Notes under the pieces: model-generated
What the model saw: the letters and a program-made list of their open reading frames with translations, nothing else
Told to the model about the DNA's origin: nothing
Database searches by the model: none
DNA from: Powellomyces hirtus
Lineage: Eukaryota > Chytridiomycota > Chytridiomycetes > Spizellomycetales > Powellomycetaceae
DNA length: 64,000 nt
Assembly: GCA_025526995.1 (NCBI GenBank)
Contig: JAHLKG010000011.1
Span: forward strand, 186,001 to 250,000
Reading direction: 5' to 3'
Made by a program: the position numbers and the translations under genes
Shown: positions 22,744 through 34,809 of the stretch, in pieces
How the letters are laid out: every line of letters starts with the position of its first letter
Position numbering within the stretch: the stretch's first letter is position 1

Positions 22744-23411
22744 TCATGGGATATCATCATTAACTTCAGTCAGACGTTGTAGTTCTACACCATCCACCGT
22801 AGAGTCATGCCGCTTTATGGAGCCAGCTAAACTAATCGGCTCCATCTCCTTTTGCATACACAAGTACTCGCCCCCGATAGCCATTATGCAGAGTGTGCAT
22901 AGGAAGGAGAACCACCAGAACAAGGTTTTCGGTATCCCACCGCTGTAGAATGATGTGATAAGAAGGTGAAGGAGGTGAAGTGTGCAGGAGAAGTCGAGGC
23001 AGAGCTTTGCACGCTGCACAATGAAAAGCTGCGCGTAACATCTAAATTGCGTGGATCAGAGTCGACAATTGGGGATTGGGGATGAGAAAAAATGTCTTGG
23101 TCCATACCCTATTCCGGCGTTGATGAGAAACGCGATAAACAAAGCCCAACCGAGAACCGTGTCAGTTCGGATTTCTTTGTACGACAGGACGTGGGAAAGT
23201 GTGATGGGAGAGCCGGTGAGCAATTCAATCGCGAATATCACTGAGGAGGCCGAGAGATAATATGTACACTGCAGAGACACTGCGAGAAAAGATCCAAATC
23301 AACATTCAGCAGACTTTCGCATTATTGGTATGCGTATGTCGAGGACAAACCTATTTGAGCGCTCAATAATAATGGGTCAAACGTGGAATTGCGGAAAGAT
23401 GCGGTCGACAT
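22744..23411 (-). CDS. SYS1: SYS1 Golgi membrane protein
   Basis: Exons 23411-23351, 23279-23108 and 23041-22744 give 176 residues. The N-terminus FDPLLLSAQIVSLQCTYYL is typical of SYS1. Four hydrophobic segments follow, including VLGWALFIAFLINAG and the family's RAKLCLDFSCTLHLLHLL, SLAGSIK after the GGEYLCMQKEMEPISL signature. SYS1 recruits the small GTPase Arl3/ARFRP1 to the trans-Golgi in vesicle trafficking. The second intron uses the acceptor ending at 23042, which restores FIVQRAKL in frame. The tail is short and polar. It converges with NDUFA9 across about 200 bases and diverges from the ABC transporter. Confidence 0.9.
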
Positions 23412-23861
23412 CGTTGTTCCATATCAGAAGGGACGAGATTGTGAAGTCTTGGGCAATAGCCTCATAAATCCGATACTAGAGTGTGATAGGATGAGATATG
23501 GGACGCGCGGATAATGAATATGAAGCCTTGCAGGTGGGCAGCAGAAGTGTAATGTCGTTAAAGTGCGAATCTCACTCTTGGCGAGGAGGTCGTGGGGACA
23601 CGACGAGCTGAATTTAGGGTCTGAGCTAATTTGACAGGAGGCTTCGGCAGGGCAGGTGGCGGTGCAATTCATCCTGTCATTCCTCGTGTCGCCGTTGCGT
23701 GTGCGGAGTTGGCGTTCGTTCCGCTTGCGCTTACGGGTAATGTCGCAGAGCTTGTTGGTTTGCATTGAGAGAGAGTGTGGTATAATAGCAAGCAAAGTTT
23801 GTTGTTCCTGGTGCTCAACAACGCTTGCAAGCGATCAATAGTCACAACACTTTGAGGCAAG
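23412..23861. promoter_or_regulatory. Divergent promoter region of SYS1 and the ABC transporter
   Basis: The 450 bases between two divergent starts hold only short unconserved frames. TATA-like GTATAATAG occurs at about 23779 on the plus strand, some 80 bases before the transporter ATG. Confidence 0.4.
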
Positions 23862-26800
23862 ATGCTGTCCTCCGACTCCCGCCTTTTCTACTCCTTGTCT
23901 ATCGTCCTCTGGGTTTTCGCCTTATCTTCCTGGGCTCAACCCCCCGGTACGCTTACGCCCACGCCTTCCGCGACTGTACCACCGGGGCAAGTCGTCACGG
24001 TCACTGTCACAGCCAGCAGCCCACCTCCTGCCGCGAGCACTTGTCCAGCGTGTTTCAATTGCGCCGCTTCGGTATGCAGGCGGGCGTTCAAATTCTTTTG
24101 TCCACCGGCGCAAATCTTACCGATCCGGCCTCATAGGGATGTGCAAACTTTGGGGAGTGCAAGGATAACGTTTGCAACTGTCTCGATGGCTTTGGGGGCC
24201 AGGACTGCTCGCAAGCAACTTGTGGTTCTGCGAATCGCGCACCAGAGAATCGGGCTGTTCGCACCGATGCTACTGCAAGCTGCTGTGAAGATGGGTTTTT
24301 GGGAGTCAATTGGTAAACGACTGATCCTCGCTTAGTCTTCTTTGCTTGGTCCTAATCTCGTTGCCCCAGCAATGTGTGCGCACGCGATGATGGCTGCAAA
24401 CCAGGTCCGGGCGCGCCAGCTGGTCAGTCTCTTGTGTGCAACAAGGATCCGGCAGTATGGAAGAAAAGCCACAGTTACTGTGAAGTACTTGGTATGGGAG
24501 AGCTTGTAGATGTTTCTTTTGTTTTCGTCCCCGCTGACGCCTGGAATCGACGCAGAGCCTCTTCTGAAAATTGCCTATCCCCAAGATAGTTTCTTGACCG
24601 TACAAAGGAACCGTCAGACCGGAGACGCATATGGATCAAGTAAGAACAGCTTCGGAACGATATCTAAGAAATCACGTGTTCACGCTTTTGTACAGTATGG
24701 TATACCGGAGTGCAACAGTTTGCATGCCATGCGTCTGGGTGCACGCAGTCGCGCACTGCCAATAAAACAGCATTCTCCTGTCCCACTTTGAAATGCAAGT
24801 GCATTCCAAGTGCTGCATTTTGTGGGGGCCCCGGGGGAAACATAGATCTCAGTGGTTCAATCAACGGCGCCTCGGGAGATCTTGCGTTCACTTGCCCCCG
24901 TGGAAGTGAATCGCCCAACTGTGTTATCAGATGTAAGTGGGGGTCTTGAAGATAAGGCTGACGCATGATATTTCTTTTTGACATCATGATGTTGGTTCAG
25001 TTGGGTTCTTGGATGCCTTGTTTCCGAACGGCTTCAAATTGGGAAATTGTCTCCACGGTGAATGTGCTCAGCTCATCGACGACCCGGGTGATGATCCGGA
25101 CGAGGTGAGTAGCATAATGTTACTTTTCTCATTTGCTGGTGACTGAAAGGAAGATCGATCAGCACTCAAAGGGGCCTTTGGGTGCAGTGGGGATTGCTGC
25201 CATTTCAGCTGCTGGCTTTATAGTTGGCTTCCTTGCGCTGGCGCTAGGATTGGCGTGCTTCCGCCGTGCTCGAGCTAAGAATCAGGAAGTCCCTGCAAAT
25301 CGCAGAGGAGTGCAGCTTTCCATCCGAAATCTGAGTTATGTTCATGGTAATTCGGCAGCAAACAAACCCTACCACTGGCACTTTCTCACCTCATGCATGA
25401 CCTTTAGGCAAAAAAAGAATCCTGGAGAGCATGAGCGGCGATATCTACCCTGGCCGGGCTTTAGCCATCATGGGACCGTCTGGTTCTGGAAAATCAACGT
25501 GGGTGCCGCACATTGTGATCCGAGATTTCTCAATTGACACGTATTCCGCAGTCTCATAGATATTATCGCGGGAAAAACGAAGCGAGGTAAGGCTCACTCC
25601 GTGCATGGAATTGTGCTTATTGACTTGAACCGCCTTGTCTCTGCAGGCGATGTCGAGGGGGCGATGCTTGTCAATGACAGAGTGATATCTAAACCGCAAT
25701 ACAAGCGTCTCACCGGCTTTGTGGACCAAGATGACATACTGGTATGAAAGTTTCAATGATGAGGGTGCCCTAACAAAATCTTGCTAATGGTAGAGCACTG
25801 CACATTAAAGATGGAAACTTTGACCGTTCGGGAAACGCTTATGTTCTCGGCCAAAATGCGTTTGCCCGAATCCATGTCTCTATCAGCAAAAGAAGCGAGG
25901 GTCAACGAGGTCATCGAAACCCTTGGGTTGAGCCACGTAGCGAACTCTCGAATCGGCGGTGCAACACGGCGAGGCATCAGTGGAGGTGAAAAACGGAGAG
26001 TTAGCATCGGTCAGGAACTGGTTACCAGCCCTGCTATCTTGTTTTTGGATGAGCCTACAAGGTACATGTCACATGTGGAGTGTAAGGATCCCACTTCAGT
26101 GCTGATGCCGCTTCGCTCAGTGGTTTGGACAGTTACAACGCGCACTCAGTGATCAAGACCATATGCGAACTTGCCCATAAATTCGGGAAGACGATAGTGT
26201 TCACTATTCACCAACCGCGATCCGATGTATACGCAATGTTTGACGACATAGCTGTGTTACAAAGGGGAAATCTCATGTATTTTGGTGAAGCTGACAAGAT
26301 GGAAAGGCACTTTGCTCAGCAAGGACATCCCTGTCCTGCAGGCTACAATATTGCCGACTGGGTGCTGGATCTGGCTGTCGGGGCGTCGGATTGGGACTGG
26401 GAGGATTCGCCGACCGTTCCGATAGGCTCCGCCGGAACCGATTACGAGCTACGATCCCGTAGAGCTCAAATGCAGGTCCGGAGTGCTCCGTCGCCGGATG
26501 CGCCTTCGTCGCGGGGATCGCTCAATCATTCTCCGGAAGTCCCGGATACCAGCCTGAGCCTTCTCTTGAATCCAAATAGAGCGACGCATGTGACCCATAG
26601 GAGGACTACAAACTTCTCAGAAGGCGAACAGACGCTGCCGAAACCGTATGACGGACCAGAACATTCACAACCTATGCATTGGGACAGGGAACTTGAGATA
26701 GATGACAAAGGTTATCACATCAGCTTCCTGACGCAGATGTCTACACTTCTGGAGCGAGGGGTGAAGAACTTTTGGCGAAGACCAGTGTTATGGCTCACCC

Positions 26801-27840
26801 ATCTCGGCATCGCGGTCGGGCTCGGTGGTACGTACACATGCTGATGACCTTCCTTTCAATCCGTGACGGACATGGACCTGACGTGTCATTTTCAGCTTTT
26901 GTCGGTGGCCTGTACTGGCAAGCTGACGCGTCGCTTAGTGGTATCCAAAATAGATTTGGCTCCATTTTCTTTATCATGAGTCTTTTGGGATTCTCCGGTC
27001 TCAGTGCGATTGGGGTAAGTCACCTCATGCCTTCGCCATCGATGCTCATGTGTGCACCATCTCATTCAAAATGCATTGCTTTGGATGAGATAGACTCTGA
27101 GTCAAGAACGCCAAATCTTCATCCGTGAACGGGCAAACGGCTTTTACGGAACGCTTCCATTCCTGATATGTCGTATTCTGTTCGATCTTATTCCTCTCAG
27201 GATCATTCCATCACTCATCATGGGAACCATCGCGTTCTTCATGGTCGGGTTCACCTCCACGGGTGACAATTTTGTCAGCTTTATTGGCGTTCTGAGCCTT
27301 TTCGCAGCCAACGCGGGCCTCCTGTGCATGGCGGTTGGAACCGCAATCAGGGATATTGGGACTGCGAACTTGGTCGGGAGCTTGATTTTGCTCTTTCACA
27401 TGTTGTTTGCAGGGTTCCTTCTCAACCAAGGTAGCATTGACTTGGCGAGGATCGATATCTTCCATGTTACGTGCTAACGTTGCTTGCACAGATCAAATAC
27501 CGGCCGTGCTTCGATGGATCCAGTATCTGTCTCTGTTCCGCTACGCTTATGAAGCACTAGTAGTCAACGATATTTCCGGCATAACAATCGTCGATGATGT
27601 GGCGAACGTGGGCCTCAACATCCCCGCATCCATAGGTAGGCATGGCTTTAGATCTCAGCTGTTAAAAACGCTTCATATGCATTCTTCTGATCCCGCAATG
27701 TTACTCTCACAGTGCTGGACAAATTTGGATTTGACAGGAAAGCTTTCACACGAAACGTTGCTATCGAAGGGGCCTGGTTCGTTTTCTTTTTGGCGCTAAT
27801 TGCGCTTTTGACAGCCTGGAAGCTTCGAGAACGCCGTTAA
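23862..27840 (+). CDS. Adp1-like ABCG half-transporter with EGF-like ectodomain
   Basis: The product begins with a signal peptide (residues 1-25, ending near SSWAQP) and a Pro/Thr-rich stretch. A cysteine-rich region follows with an EGF-like unit (FGECKDNVCNCLDGFGGQDC after splicing) and more paired cysteines. A transmembrane helix near 25195-25255 (AAISAAGFIVGFLALALGLA) leads to the nucleotide-binding domain: Walker A GPSGSGKST split by an intron near 25498, Q-loop GFVDQDD, signature GISGGEKRRVSIG, Walker B ILFLDEPT followed by SGLDS across an intron, and H-loop TIHQP. An ABC2 membrane domain with six helices ends at WKLRERR (27838). This order (ectodomain, NBD, TMD) is that of yeast Adp1. 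About a dozen introns are present. The substrate is unknown. Confidence 0.88.
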
Positions 27841-28163
27841 GCAGGCGCCATTGCAACAAAGGACATTGGTCTCGTTTCATGTAATCTAGCCACACTACCC
27901 ATCACTGATTCTTAGAAATTCTGGTAATACATAGTTTTTCATATTGGTATATAGTTTCGGTGTATGGAGGATTTGGCTTCTCATAGTGTGGATACAATCG
28001 ACACTTCCTATGACTGAGGCAGAGAGGGGTTTATTCCAACACATTGCTGTTTTCCAATGGCAAAGTTGCTGCACACATAATACTTGCTGCGAGGTTTGTG
28101 ACGCAATTCGCCGAAGTCTCAACGTAAAATTCAATACATACATGAGAAGCTACATATTGTCGA
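27841..28163. other. Intergenic region between the ABC transporter and tRNA-Val
   Basis: AT-richer sequence with several short frames; nothing coding is supported. It likely holds the 3' UTR of the transporter. Confidence 0.45.
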
Positions 28164-28235
28164 GCTCCTATGGTTTAGTGGCATAACGTTGCCTTCACAC
28201 GGCAAAGGTCCTCAGTTCGATCCTGAGTGGGAGTA
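28164..28235 (+). tRNA. tRNA-Val (anticodon CAC)
   Basis: The sequence folds as a cloverleaf: acceptor GCTCCTA pairs with TGGGAGT using two G-T pairs, D arm GTTTAGTGGCATAAC, anticodon stem TTGCC/GGCAA with loop TTCACAC (CAC at positions 34-36), and T arm CTCAG TTCGATC CTGAG. The discriminator is A. A run of seven T at about 28244-28250 serves as the RNA polymerase III terminator. No intron is present. Confidence 0.93.
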
Positions 28236-28550
28236 CGAGAAGGATTTTTTTCCGAGTCTCTCTTTTATTGCTTCCGAGGAGCGCAATCCGATCAACATCA
28301 GGCAACAGCGCATTGGTTTTGTCTTTGCTTTTATTGGGTCCATAGGTAGTTCCGTCCCGGAGGCCCGTTCTGCGTCATCGCAAGCCCCATTTGCAAGCCA
28401 CGCCTAAAGACCGCGTCCCATTTTGATGTCGACGTTTCGAGACGATACGGGGAGCCCTTCTAGAGAAGACTTGACACCGGCAGTCTGAGCGAAATCCCTC
28501 GATAGGAGTACTGCACTGGGAGAACAGTCGTTCCCTTATCATAACAGAGA
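28236..28550. promoter_or_regulatory. Region upstream of the NudE-like gene
   Basis: The stretch holds the tRNA terminator and probably the promoter and leader of the following gene. A short frame starting with ATG at 28427 (MSTFRDDTGS) could be a first exon but has no usable donor in the needed phase. Confidence 0.35.
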
Positions 28551-30435
28551 TGGAAGGAGGCAACAGGGGTGTATAGCATCGATTCGGAGCACATTACTCA
28601 ACCTGTATTTTGACGCATAATTCTCTCTCTCACCAGCCATGTCGACGAAGTGAACAAGCTAAGAGAAGAGCTCAAAGAGACTCGTGCGGCTCTGGAGGAA
28701 TGCCGCAAAGAATTTGAAGAGTTCCAGCATGACTCGAAAGAGCTCGAGGCAGAGCTGGAGCGAGAAATCGAAGACTTGCACTATGCCACTGAGAAGATTA
28801 TCAAAGAGAACGGAGAGCTGAAGGTTCGAGATACATTTTTTGTCAGAGATGTCATTTTTCCTATGTTCTGGTAAATTCAGAGACTGACGTAGGTTTCTGT
28901 GCAGGCCAAGTTCAGCGCGCACCAATCAGAAACCAACTCCAGCTTGAACTCGATGCAGCAGGAGCTGGACGATCTGCGCAAAGCCGACGCCCAGCACCGC
29001 GAGCAAATTCGAAACCTTGAGATTGAGAACTCGGAACTGATGCAAGCTCAGCGAGTCGCCAGCGTGTCGGCTTCGGATGCCCAGGCTCAGGCGAATGGGT
29101 TGACTGAGCGCATCACGTTTTTGGAAGAGGAAGCGGACGCAAAGGGGCAGCTGGAAATCGAGCTGCAGCGAGTGCGAGATGAACTACGAGGTAAACAGAG
29201 GCGCGTGGTGGAGGACAAAGTGGGAGCGACGAACAGCGTGATGAAGCATTTGATTTCTTTTCCAGACACGAAGCTCGAGTTGTCCCTCGTCAAAGGACGC
29301 GTGGTGAACAGGTCGGCCAACGGCGGTACCCCTGGCTCGAGCAATGTCACCTACAATGCCCTCATAGGCGATGAGTCTGGCATAGCACCTTCATCAGAGC
29401 GTGGTTTAGATGCGCAAACACCCGGCGTTAATCTGCAAAACATTGAAGCACTTGTCAACCGGGCAAAGGTATGCACTAGAGTCAAAACCTGGCGAGATAT
29501 GCTGATGGTGATGACTCTTGATCTGACGTCTTTGTCCTATCCAGGGTCTTGAGGATCGGATCGCCGCAGCTCGTAAACAGTACTCCTCATCACGCCCTCG
29601 GCCACCAAAACCTCATGCCACATCAGTCACTCCCACAAACGGTGATCCAGCAGGCAATTCGAACGGTCTGCTGTCTGCGGACCCTGATCAATCCATTTAC
29701 GTAGATGCCCGAGATGAATCAACTCCGTCCGAAACTGGCACTACAATCATTTCAGACTTCCCAGAGGAACACTTCACATCGGGCGTGGGGTCGGACCCTG
29801 ACCATGGCAATCACTTCAACGGCCAGCAACGGTCAGCACCAGCACTTCCACATATTATGGTGGAAAAAATTATAATACAAGGGAAGGACCTCGACAGCGA
29901 GATAGGAGTCGATAGCCTATCGAGCCCAATACCAACCGTCACTTTGTCCTCGGAGCCGGATGAGGATGACCCGTTCATCAACATTATCGATCCTGTTGCG
30001 ACGGCGAGTGAAACTACACAAAGAACCGCCCCTCTGTCTCCCGGGCATGACGACGTGGCGCCTTCTGTTGACTCACTGACACCAGAAGCGGCTGTGACTG
30101 ATCTTGAACATGAAGCCGACAAGGACCTTTCAATCGGAGACGTGGACGCTGCGCAAGACCGAGCCGCTCTTGGCGTGGATGACAATGCCAACGAGCCCTC
30201 GACTGGGAAGCCCACCATAACTGGTCATGACGTCCTTGAAACCAAGAATTCGCCATCCAGAGACATATTGGTGTGTGATGTCAACGAGGCAGAGAACGCG
30301 CCCGCTGATTACGAAGCGGACCAAAAGCTTTTGAGCCCCACCATGGCAGCAAACCCATTGGAGCGGGAGCTTGTGGCCGACCATCTTTCCCTCGAGGAAG
30401 TCGATGGAGCGCAAGACCGAGCCGCTTTAGCTTAA
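28551..30435 (+). CDS. NudE/Ndel1-like coiled-coil protein, first exon uncertain
   Basis: From an acceptor near 28637 a long coiled coil is encoded: VDEVNKLREELKETRAALEE, then FQHDSKELEAELEREIEDLH and, after introns at about 28823 and 29192, a segment ITFLEEEADAKGQLEIELQR followed by VRDELRDTKLEL. The order (RELEAELE-like block, LEEELDEK-like block, QRxxDELRDL-like block) is that of NudE, which links Lis1 to dynein for nuclear and organelle movement along microtubules. The C-terminal half (29560-30435) is acidic and probably disordered, with a short repeated AQDRAAL motif. The ATG at 28551 does not splice to the next exon in the right phase, so the start is unresolved. A generic coiled-coil protein is the alternative. 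Confidence 0.6.
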
Positions 30436-30600
30436 GAGTTGACTCTCATCCGACAACCTAGTTTTGGAATCGCGTCCCTCCTCTCCTCTCTCCTCATAGC
30501 ATCGTCTACAGTGGTCCCCGATTGTACATATAGACAAATTCTGACGCCTTCATTGGAGCCATTGCGCGTTTCTTAAACTTAATGTCGTTCTCATTAAATC

Positions 30601-31204
30601 CTCTATCTGCCGTAAAGTCTTACGGCCCCCAGAACAATGGCAACACCGGCAGCTGCAGCTGCGACCGCTGTTGTCAGCTTCACCTTCTTGTCAAGAAGAG
30701 CGAGCTTCGTGGTGAGTTCCGTGTTTCGCTTCAACAAGAACTGAACGAGGATAGGAAATGCGGGAAAAAAAAAACACGGCCAATCAGCACCTTATGCCGA
30801 ATGAGTAGAACCTATCCCACGCTGATCCGTACCTCATTGTATTTGCGTATCCCCGCTTCCTTGCGGTGCGTGCCGTCGCAGAAGGGCAGGTTCGCGGACT
30901 CGCGACATCCGCACAGATAGTACGTCTTTGCCTCCTCGACCGTAAACTTTTTTGGCGTGAAGCCACTGCCTTTGTGAGTTCCGTCGCAGAAGGGCTGGTT
31001 GGAGGACTCGCCGCACGTGCAGAAAAAGTATGGCTGCAAGTAGGTTAACGTTAAACTAAAACTTATGGAAACCCGCGCGGTTGGGGTGACGGTTCAAAGA
31101 AGAGATAGGAGATGTCGAATGTGTACCTTTCCTGGCGCAAGTTCTACGGCATACGGCTTTCCCTGTGTCAGCGCTCCGGTTTTGGTAGGTGTCTCGTTGG
31201 CCAT
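30601..31204 (-). CDS. Double CDGSH iron-sulfur protein with C-terminal membrane helix
   Basis: Three exons (start ATG 31204; middle exon about 31033-30833; last exon ending TAG at 30601) give about 138 residues. Two complete CDGSH motifs are present: CTCGESSNQPFCDGTH and CGCRESANLPFCDGTH, each with the three Cys and one His that bind a [2Fe-2S] cluster. Two motifs in one chain is the plan of CISD3 (MiNT) of mitochondria. Unlike CISD3, the last exon adds an Ala-rich hydrophobic helix (TTAVAAAAAGVAIVLGAVRL) and ends in LYGR, which looks like a tail anchor. The last intron begins GTACGG after codon GAG. It converges with the NudE-like gene. Confidence 0.85.
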
Positions 31205-31466
31205 TGTTTTCGGTTTGTGGAGCGTTGAACGATGTGGGGAATTGTGCGGAATTGTGGGGTAACGCGCGCAGAATGTTCGATCAAGGTCGCGAAGTGGTGA
31301 CCCTGTTTTTCCAACCTGATGCGTGCTGTGCTTACTCTAACAAGCTTTGTTTTAGGCTAAAAATCAAAATGGAACTTATACATGATGAAAGGATATATCG
31401 CCAAATGGGATGGACGCGCTATGTACACATTATATGGCTTTTCTAAGGAGGGTTCTCTATGCAAAA

Positions 31467-32633
31467 TCACCGCAGTGGAATATGGTAAGGGCAAGAGCTA
31501 CCATCTCTGGCGAGAATCTTGTCGTGCCAGTCAGTGTAACGTTTTACAGCATTGTCATCTGCAAGAAGCAACATGTATGTGAGTTTGGGCGGCAGAAAAA
31601 GATATAGAGCGAGATAGTCGCAACATACCGATGCCACGGTTGGTTTTCATGAAGACAAGCTCGTAAGGGTGGAAATTCATGCCGTAGTATTTTCCTTGAT
31701 AGTTCATATCACCTTCGCCGCACTCTGTCGGATCGGCCTGGGCAGATGCCATCAAAGAATGGGTCTTGAATCCCTGCTTCTCGATCAATCCGGTGAGCGG
31801 AACTTCTCCATTCCTGATGGCATCGGCGATGGTTGCCGGGCACTGCAGGGCAGGAATGGCGGCCTCGTAGCCTTGCTGGTCAAACGCCAGAGCCATGGTC
31901 TGCAAATGTCGTGGGAAATCCTCCTCCTTGCAAAAGACAGTGGTGCCGACCATTTTCACTGACCAAGAGAGTGGGGACAGGAACGCGTCAGCCCAGCACC
32001 CTTCGTTGTACGTTGGCATGAACGGTCCGCGGACAGATGCGTTGATCAGAATGTATCGATTGTAGGTTTTGGAATGCTTTTCCGCCATGTGTTGCACGCC
32101 TTGGTGAAACGAGCCCAGATCGTAGCAACTATGGACAGTAGTGAAGATTAGACATGAGCCTGAAATCCAACAAACCAAAGCGGTCCTGCGCGGCACACTT
32201 ACGCATTCTCTTTCTCCCACACAAAGATATTGTCAAGCTTTGGAATCTTTGTGTCCTGAGGCACGGGACTGTTCATGACAAACAGGTGGTCGACGTTGCT
32301 CATGAGGCCATGGCGCAGGAAAAAGTTGAGGTTGTCAGTCTGCACAGGGTTCTTTTTGTTCGCATCGGCAAAATTGAGGCCATTTACAGTTCCCCAGGAC
32401 TCGCGGAGGGCCGAGTCCTTTGCTGTCATGGTGCCATCATAGTAGACGTAGACGACTAGCGTCTTTTCCTTAGAGGGCTTAGAGAAGAATGAGGCAAGGG
32501 CTGCCCGGCGACGAGCTTTAGTCGAAAGCCCCGACTGCGAGGTCGACAACAGCAGCGTGACTGTGAGGAAGAAGGCTAGGACCAGCAAGAGTAGAAGGCG
32601 GCGCTTTGATGGTGCGTTGTGCAAGGCGAGCAT
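31467..32633 (-). CDS. Type II membrane protein, probable Golgi glycosyltransferase-like
   Basis: Exons 32633-32203, 32128-31629 and 31558-31467 join to 340 residues. A short basic N-terminus precedes one signal anchor (LLLLLVLAFFLTVTLLL, residues about 13-30), giving a lumenal domain. Recognisable landmarks are TLVVYVYYDGT, FFLRHG, HLFVMN, YNRYILINASVRGPFMP and WADAFLSPLS. These resemble a group of poorly described membrane proteins with a glycosyltransferase-like fold in protists, algae and chytrids; the enzymatic activity is inferred only from layout. The ATG at 32633 is used; the longer frame starts with TTG. It diverges from the ABHD12-like gene. Confidence 0.65.
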
Positions 32634-33221
32634 TACGGCGGTGCAGACATGCAACTATACTGTGGGAATGCCGGAGGGAGGGGAACTGCGCGTCCGCGTA
32701 ATGGTGTCTATCTATATCCGCAAGCACGAGTCTATCTACGTTCCTTCCGTCCAACTATTGTTCGAGCATACGAGGGGGGTTGAAGTTGTTTCACCAACAG
32801 CAGCTGCAAACAATGTTGCCAAGAATAGAAGCCATGAAAAGGGGAGACGGAGAAGTGTAGGAAGGAGCAGCGCAGCGCAAACGGCAAACGCGATAAAATA
32901 GAAACGTCTAAATGAAATGGAAGGAGACCGGATCCCACGCCTATATCCAGTATGCCGCACATGGGCGCCTTCTTATCTGAACCCAATCGATTAAACAGGG
33001 CAGAGTACCGGTGCCCCGGACCTTCAAAGCCTCGACTCGGCGCTCATGCGTTCCCCCCGCGGCCGTCGGGTGGGACCGGCTCTTGTCATCCACCGTTGGG
33101 TTGAGGCTGGCTGCTCCGTTCCGTTCTGTGCGACCGAAACACGAGTCACCGAGTCGCCATCTATCATATCATTACATTATCAAAACGACGAAAGTTGCTT
33201 CTTTGCTGCCATCTTCAAAAG
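32634..33221. promoter_or_regulatory. Divergent promoter of the type II membrane protein and ABHD12-like genes
   Basis: 588 bases separate two divergent ATGs. Frames inside are short and unconserved. No TATA box is obvious. Confidence 0.45.
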
Positions 33222-34749
33222 ATGAGAAGATCAAACAAGGGCCTGGCCCTTATCCGCTTCGCCGTGTACGCGGTTTCTTCATATGTGGTACATAATGCTA
33301 ATTTGTGCAGCCGACAACCCTCACACTGTTAACATGGACTGGGAATAGGTGTTCCTCTCCGCCCTCGTGTTCTTCCCGGAATTCCAACCACATCTCATTT
33401 ACATAAACTGGCTGCGGGTACCATGGGGAGTGAATTGGTCCAACATGGATGGAGGGGCGACCGAGTTCGGTTTCCTAGGTACCTATGCACCGCTTCTTGT
33501 TGGAGGGTCGAGAGCAGTTTTATCTCAACGCACTATTGGGGCATAGCTGGCACTGTCCGAACCGTCAAAATGACCACACCGGATAATGTGACGCTCGGCG
33601 CGTGGCATATTCTGCCAAGCATCAAGGTGCCGCAGTCGGTTCGCATAGCTGTACAGGACGAGGATGAGGTCTCCCGTGATCGCCGATTCACTACCGAATT
33701 AGCATCAGCGACTCGCGTCTTTTTGTATTTCCACGGGAACGCAGGAAACAGAGCGACCTATCACAGAACTGACTTCTATAAGGTCGGTCTCCGGCATTGC
33801 ACGACCTCGCATTATTGCCGGTGCTCAATTGTTTGGGACAGATGCTGCAGAAGATTGGGGAACGGTCGCACGTGGTCGCGGTGGATTATCGCGGTTTCGG
33901 TGAGCAAACCTGTTCGCGACCTTGCTCCATTCGATGAAGGATGTTGATACTCTACCAGGTGACTCCGATCGCCTTGTGCCGAGTGAGCGCGGCGTACAGA
34001 TTGATGCCGTTACGGCCTTTGATTGGGTCACCGCTCAAGGAGTAGATGCATCAAAGATTGTCCTAGTTGGGCATAGGTATGCGGCAGGTTCTGTTCTTGC
34101 TAGACACGAAAAGCTCTAATGTTGCTCGTTCACCCAAAGTCTTGGGACTGGCGTCGCGACGTGGCTCGCTCACAATCTCACCGTGTCGCGTGGCATTCAT
34201 GGTGCAGGACTTTTGCTGCTGGCTGCATATGCTTCAATGCCCGACGCAGCGCTCGGCTATCCAATGATGCCGCTCTTGTGGCCATTCAAGCACCATCCAG
34301 ACATTGCCGAGAAAGCCAAATCATTGGTGGGAGAGAAATGGGACTCTGCGAACAACATCAAACAGACGAGAAACTGGCCTGTTCTTCTCCTGCATGGCCG
34401 TGGGGACTATGAAATCCTGCCGTGGCAATCACGAGCTCTCTTCCGCAACGCGGTGTCAGCCAGATATGGAAGACAAACGCCCGAGCTGTCGAAGGATCTC
34501 AGCGAATTTGATCCGACTCGAGGTCCTGATGACGTCATTGTCAGCGTCAAACCCAATGCTAATTATCAGGTGAGAATCTACCCGAGGAACGAAGGCTGGC
34601 TATACATGTCGCACCCAGTCAAAGGTGACACTGGGAAGGTGTGGTATTTGGACGTATTGCACGCCGGTCACAACTCGTTAGGAAAGTTCCAGATAGTCGA
34701 TGATGTGATCCAAGAATGGGAAGCTTCCATGGGAGGTGTACATAGATGA
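33222..34749 (+). CDS. ABHD12-like alpha/beta hydrolase
   Basis: Exons 33222-33287, 33349-33478, 33547-33782, 33842-33899, 33959-34076 and 34140-34749 join to 405 residues. The N-terminus has a membrane helix (AVSSYVVFLSALVFF after splicing). The hydrolase domain shows VFLYFHGNAGNR (oxyanion region), VVAVDYRGFGDSD, the nucleophile elbow GHSLGTG assembled across an intron, the acid in LLHGRGDYEI and the base in VLHAGHNSL. This fits ABHD12, a monoacylglycerol/lysophosphatidylserine lipase of the ER, with yeast relatives in the Bem46 group. The lipid substrate is inferred from family. It ends 60 bases from the end of the convergent ClpP gene. Confidence 0.88.
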
Positions 34750-34809
34750 GGCAACAGTCCCGATCGGAGAAAAGGACTCCAATGCGTATTCGATAGAAAC
34801 TTGTCTAGA

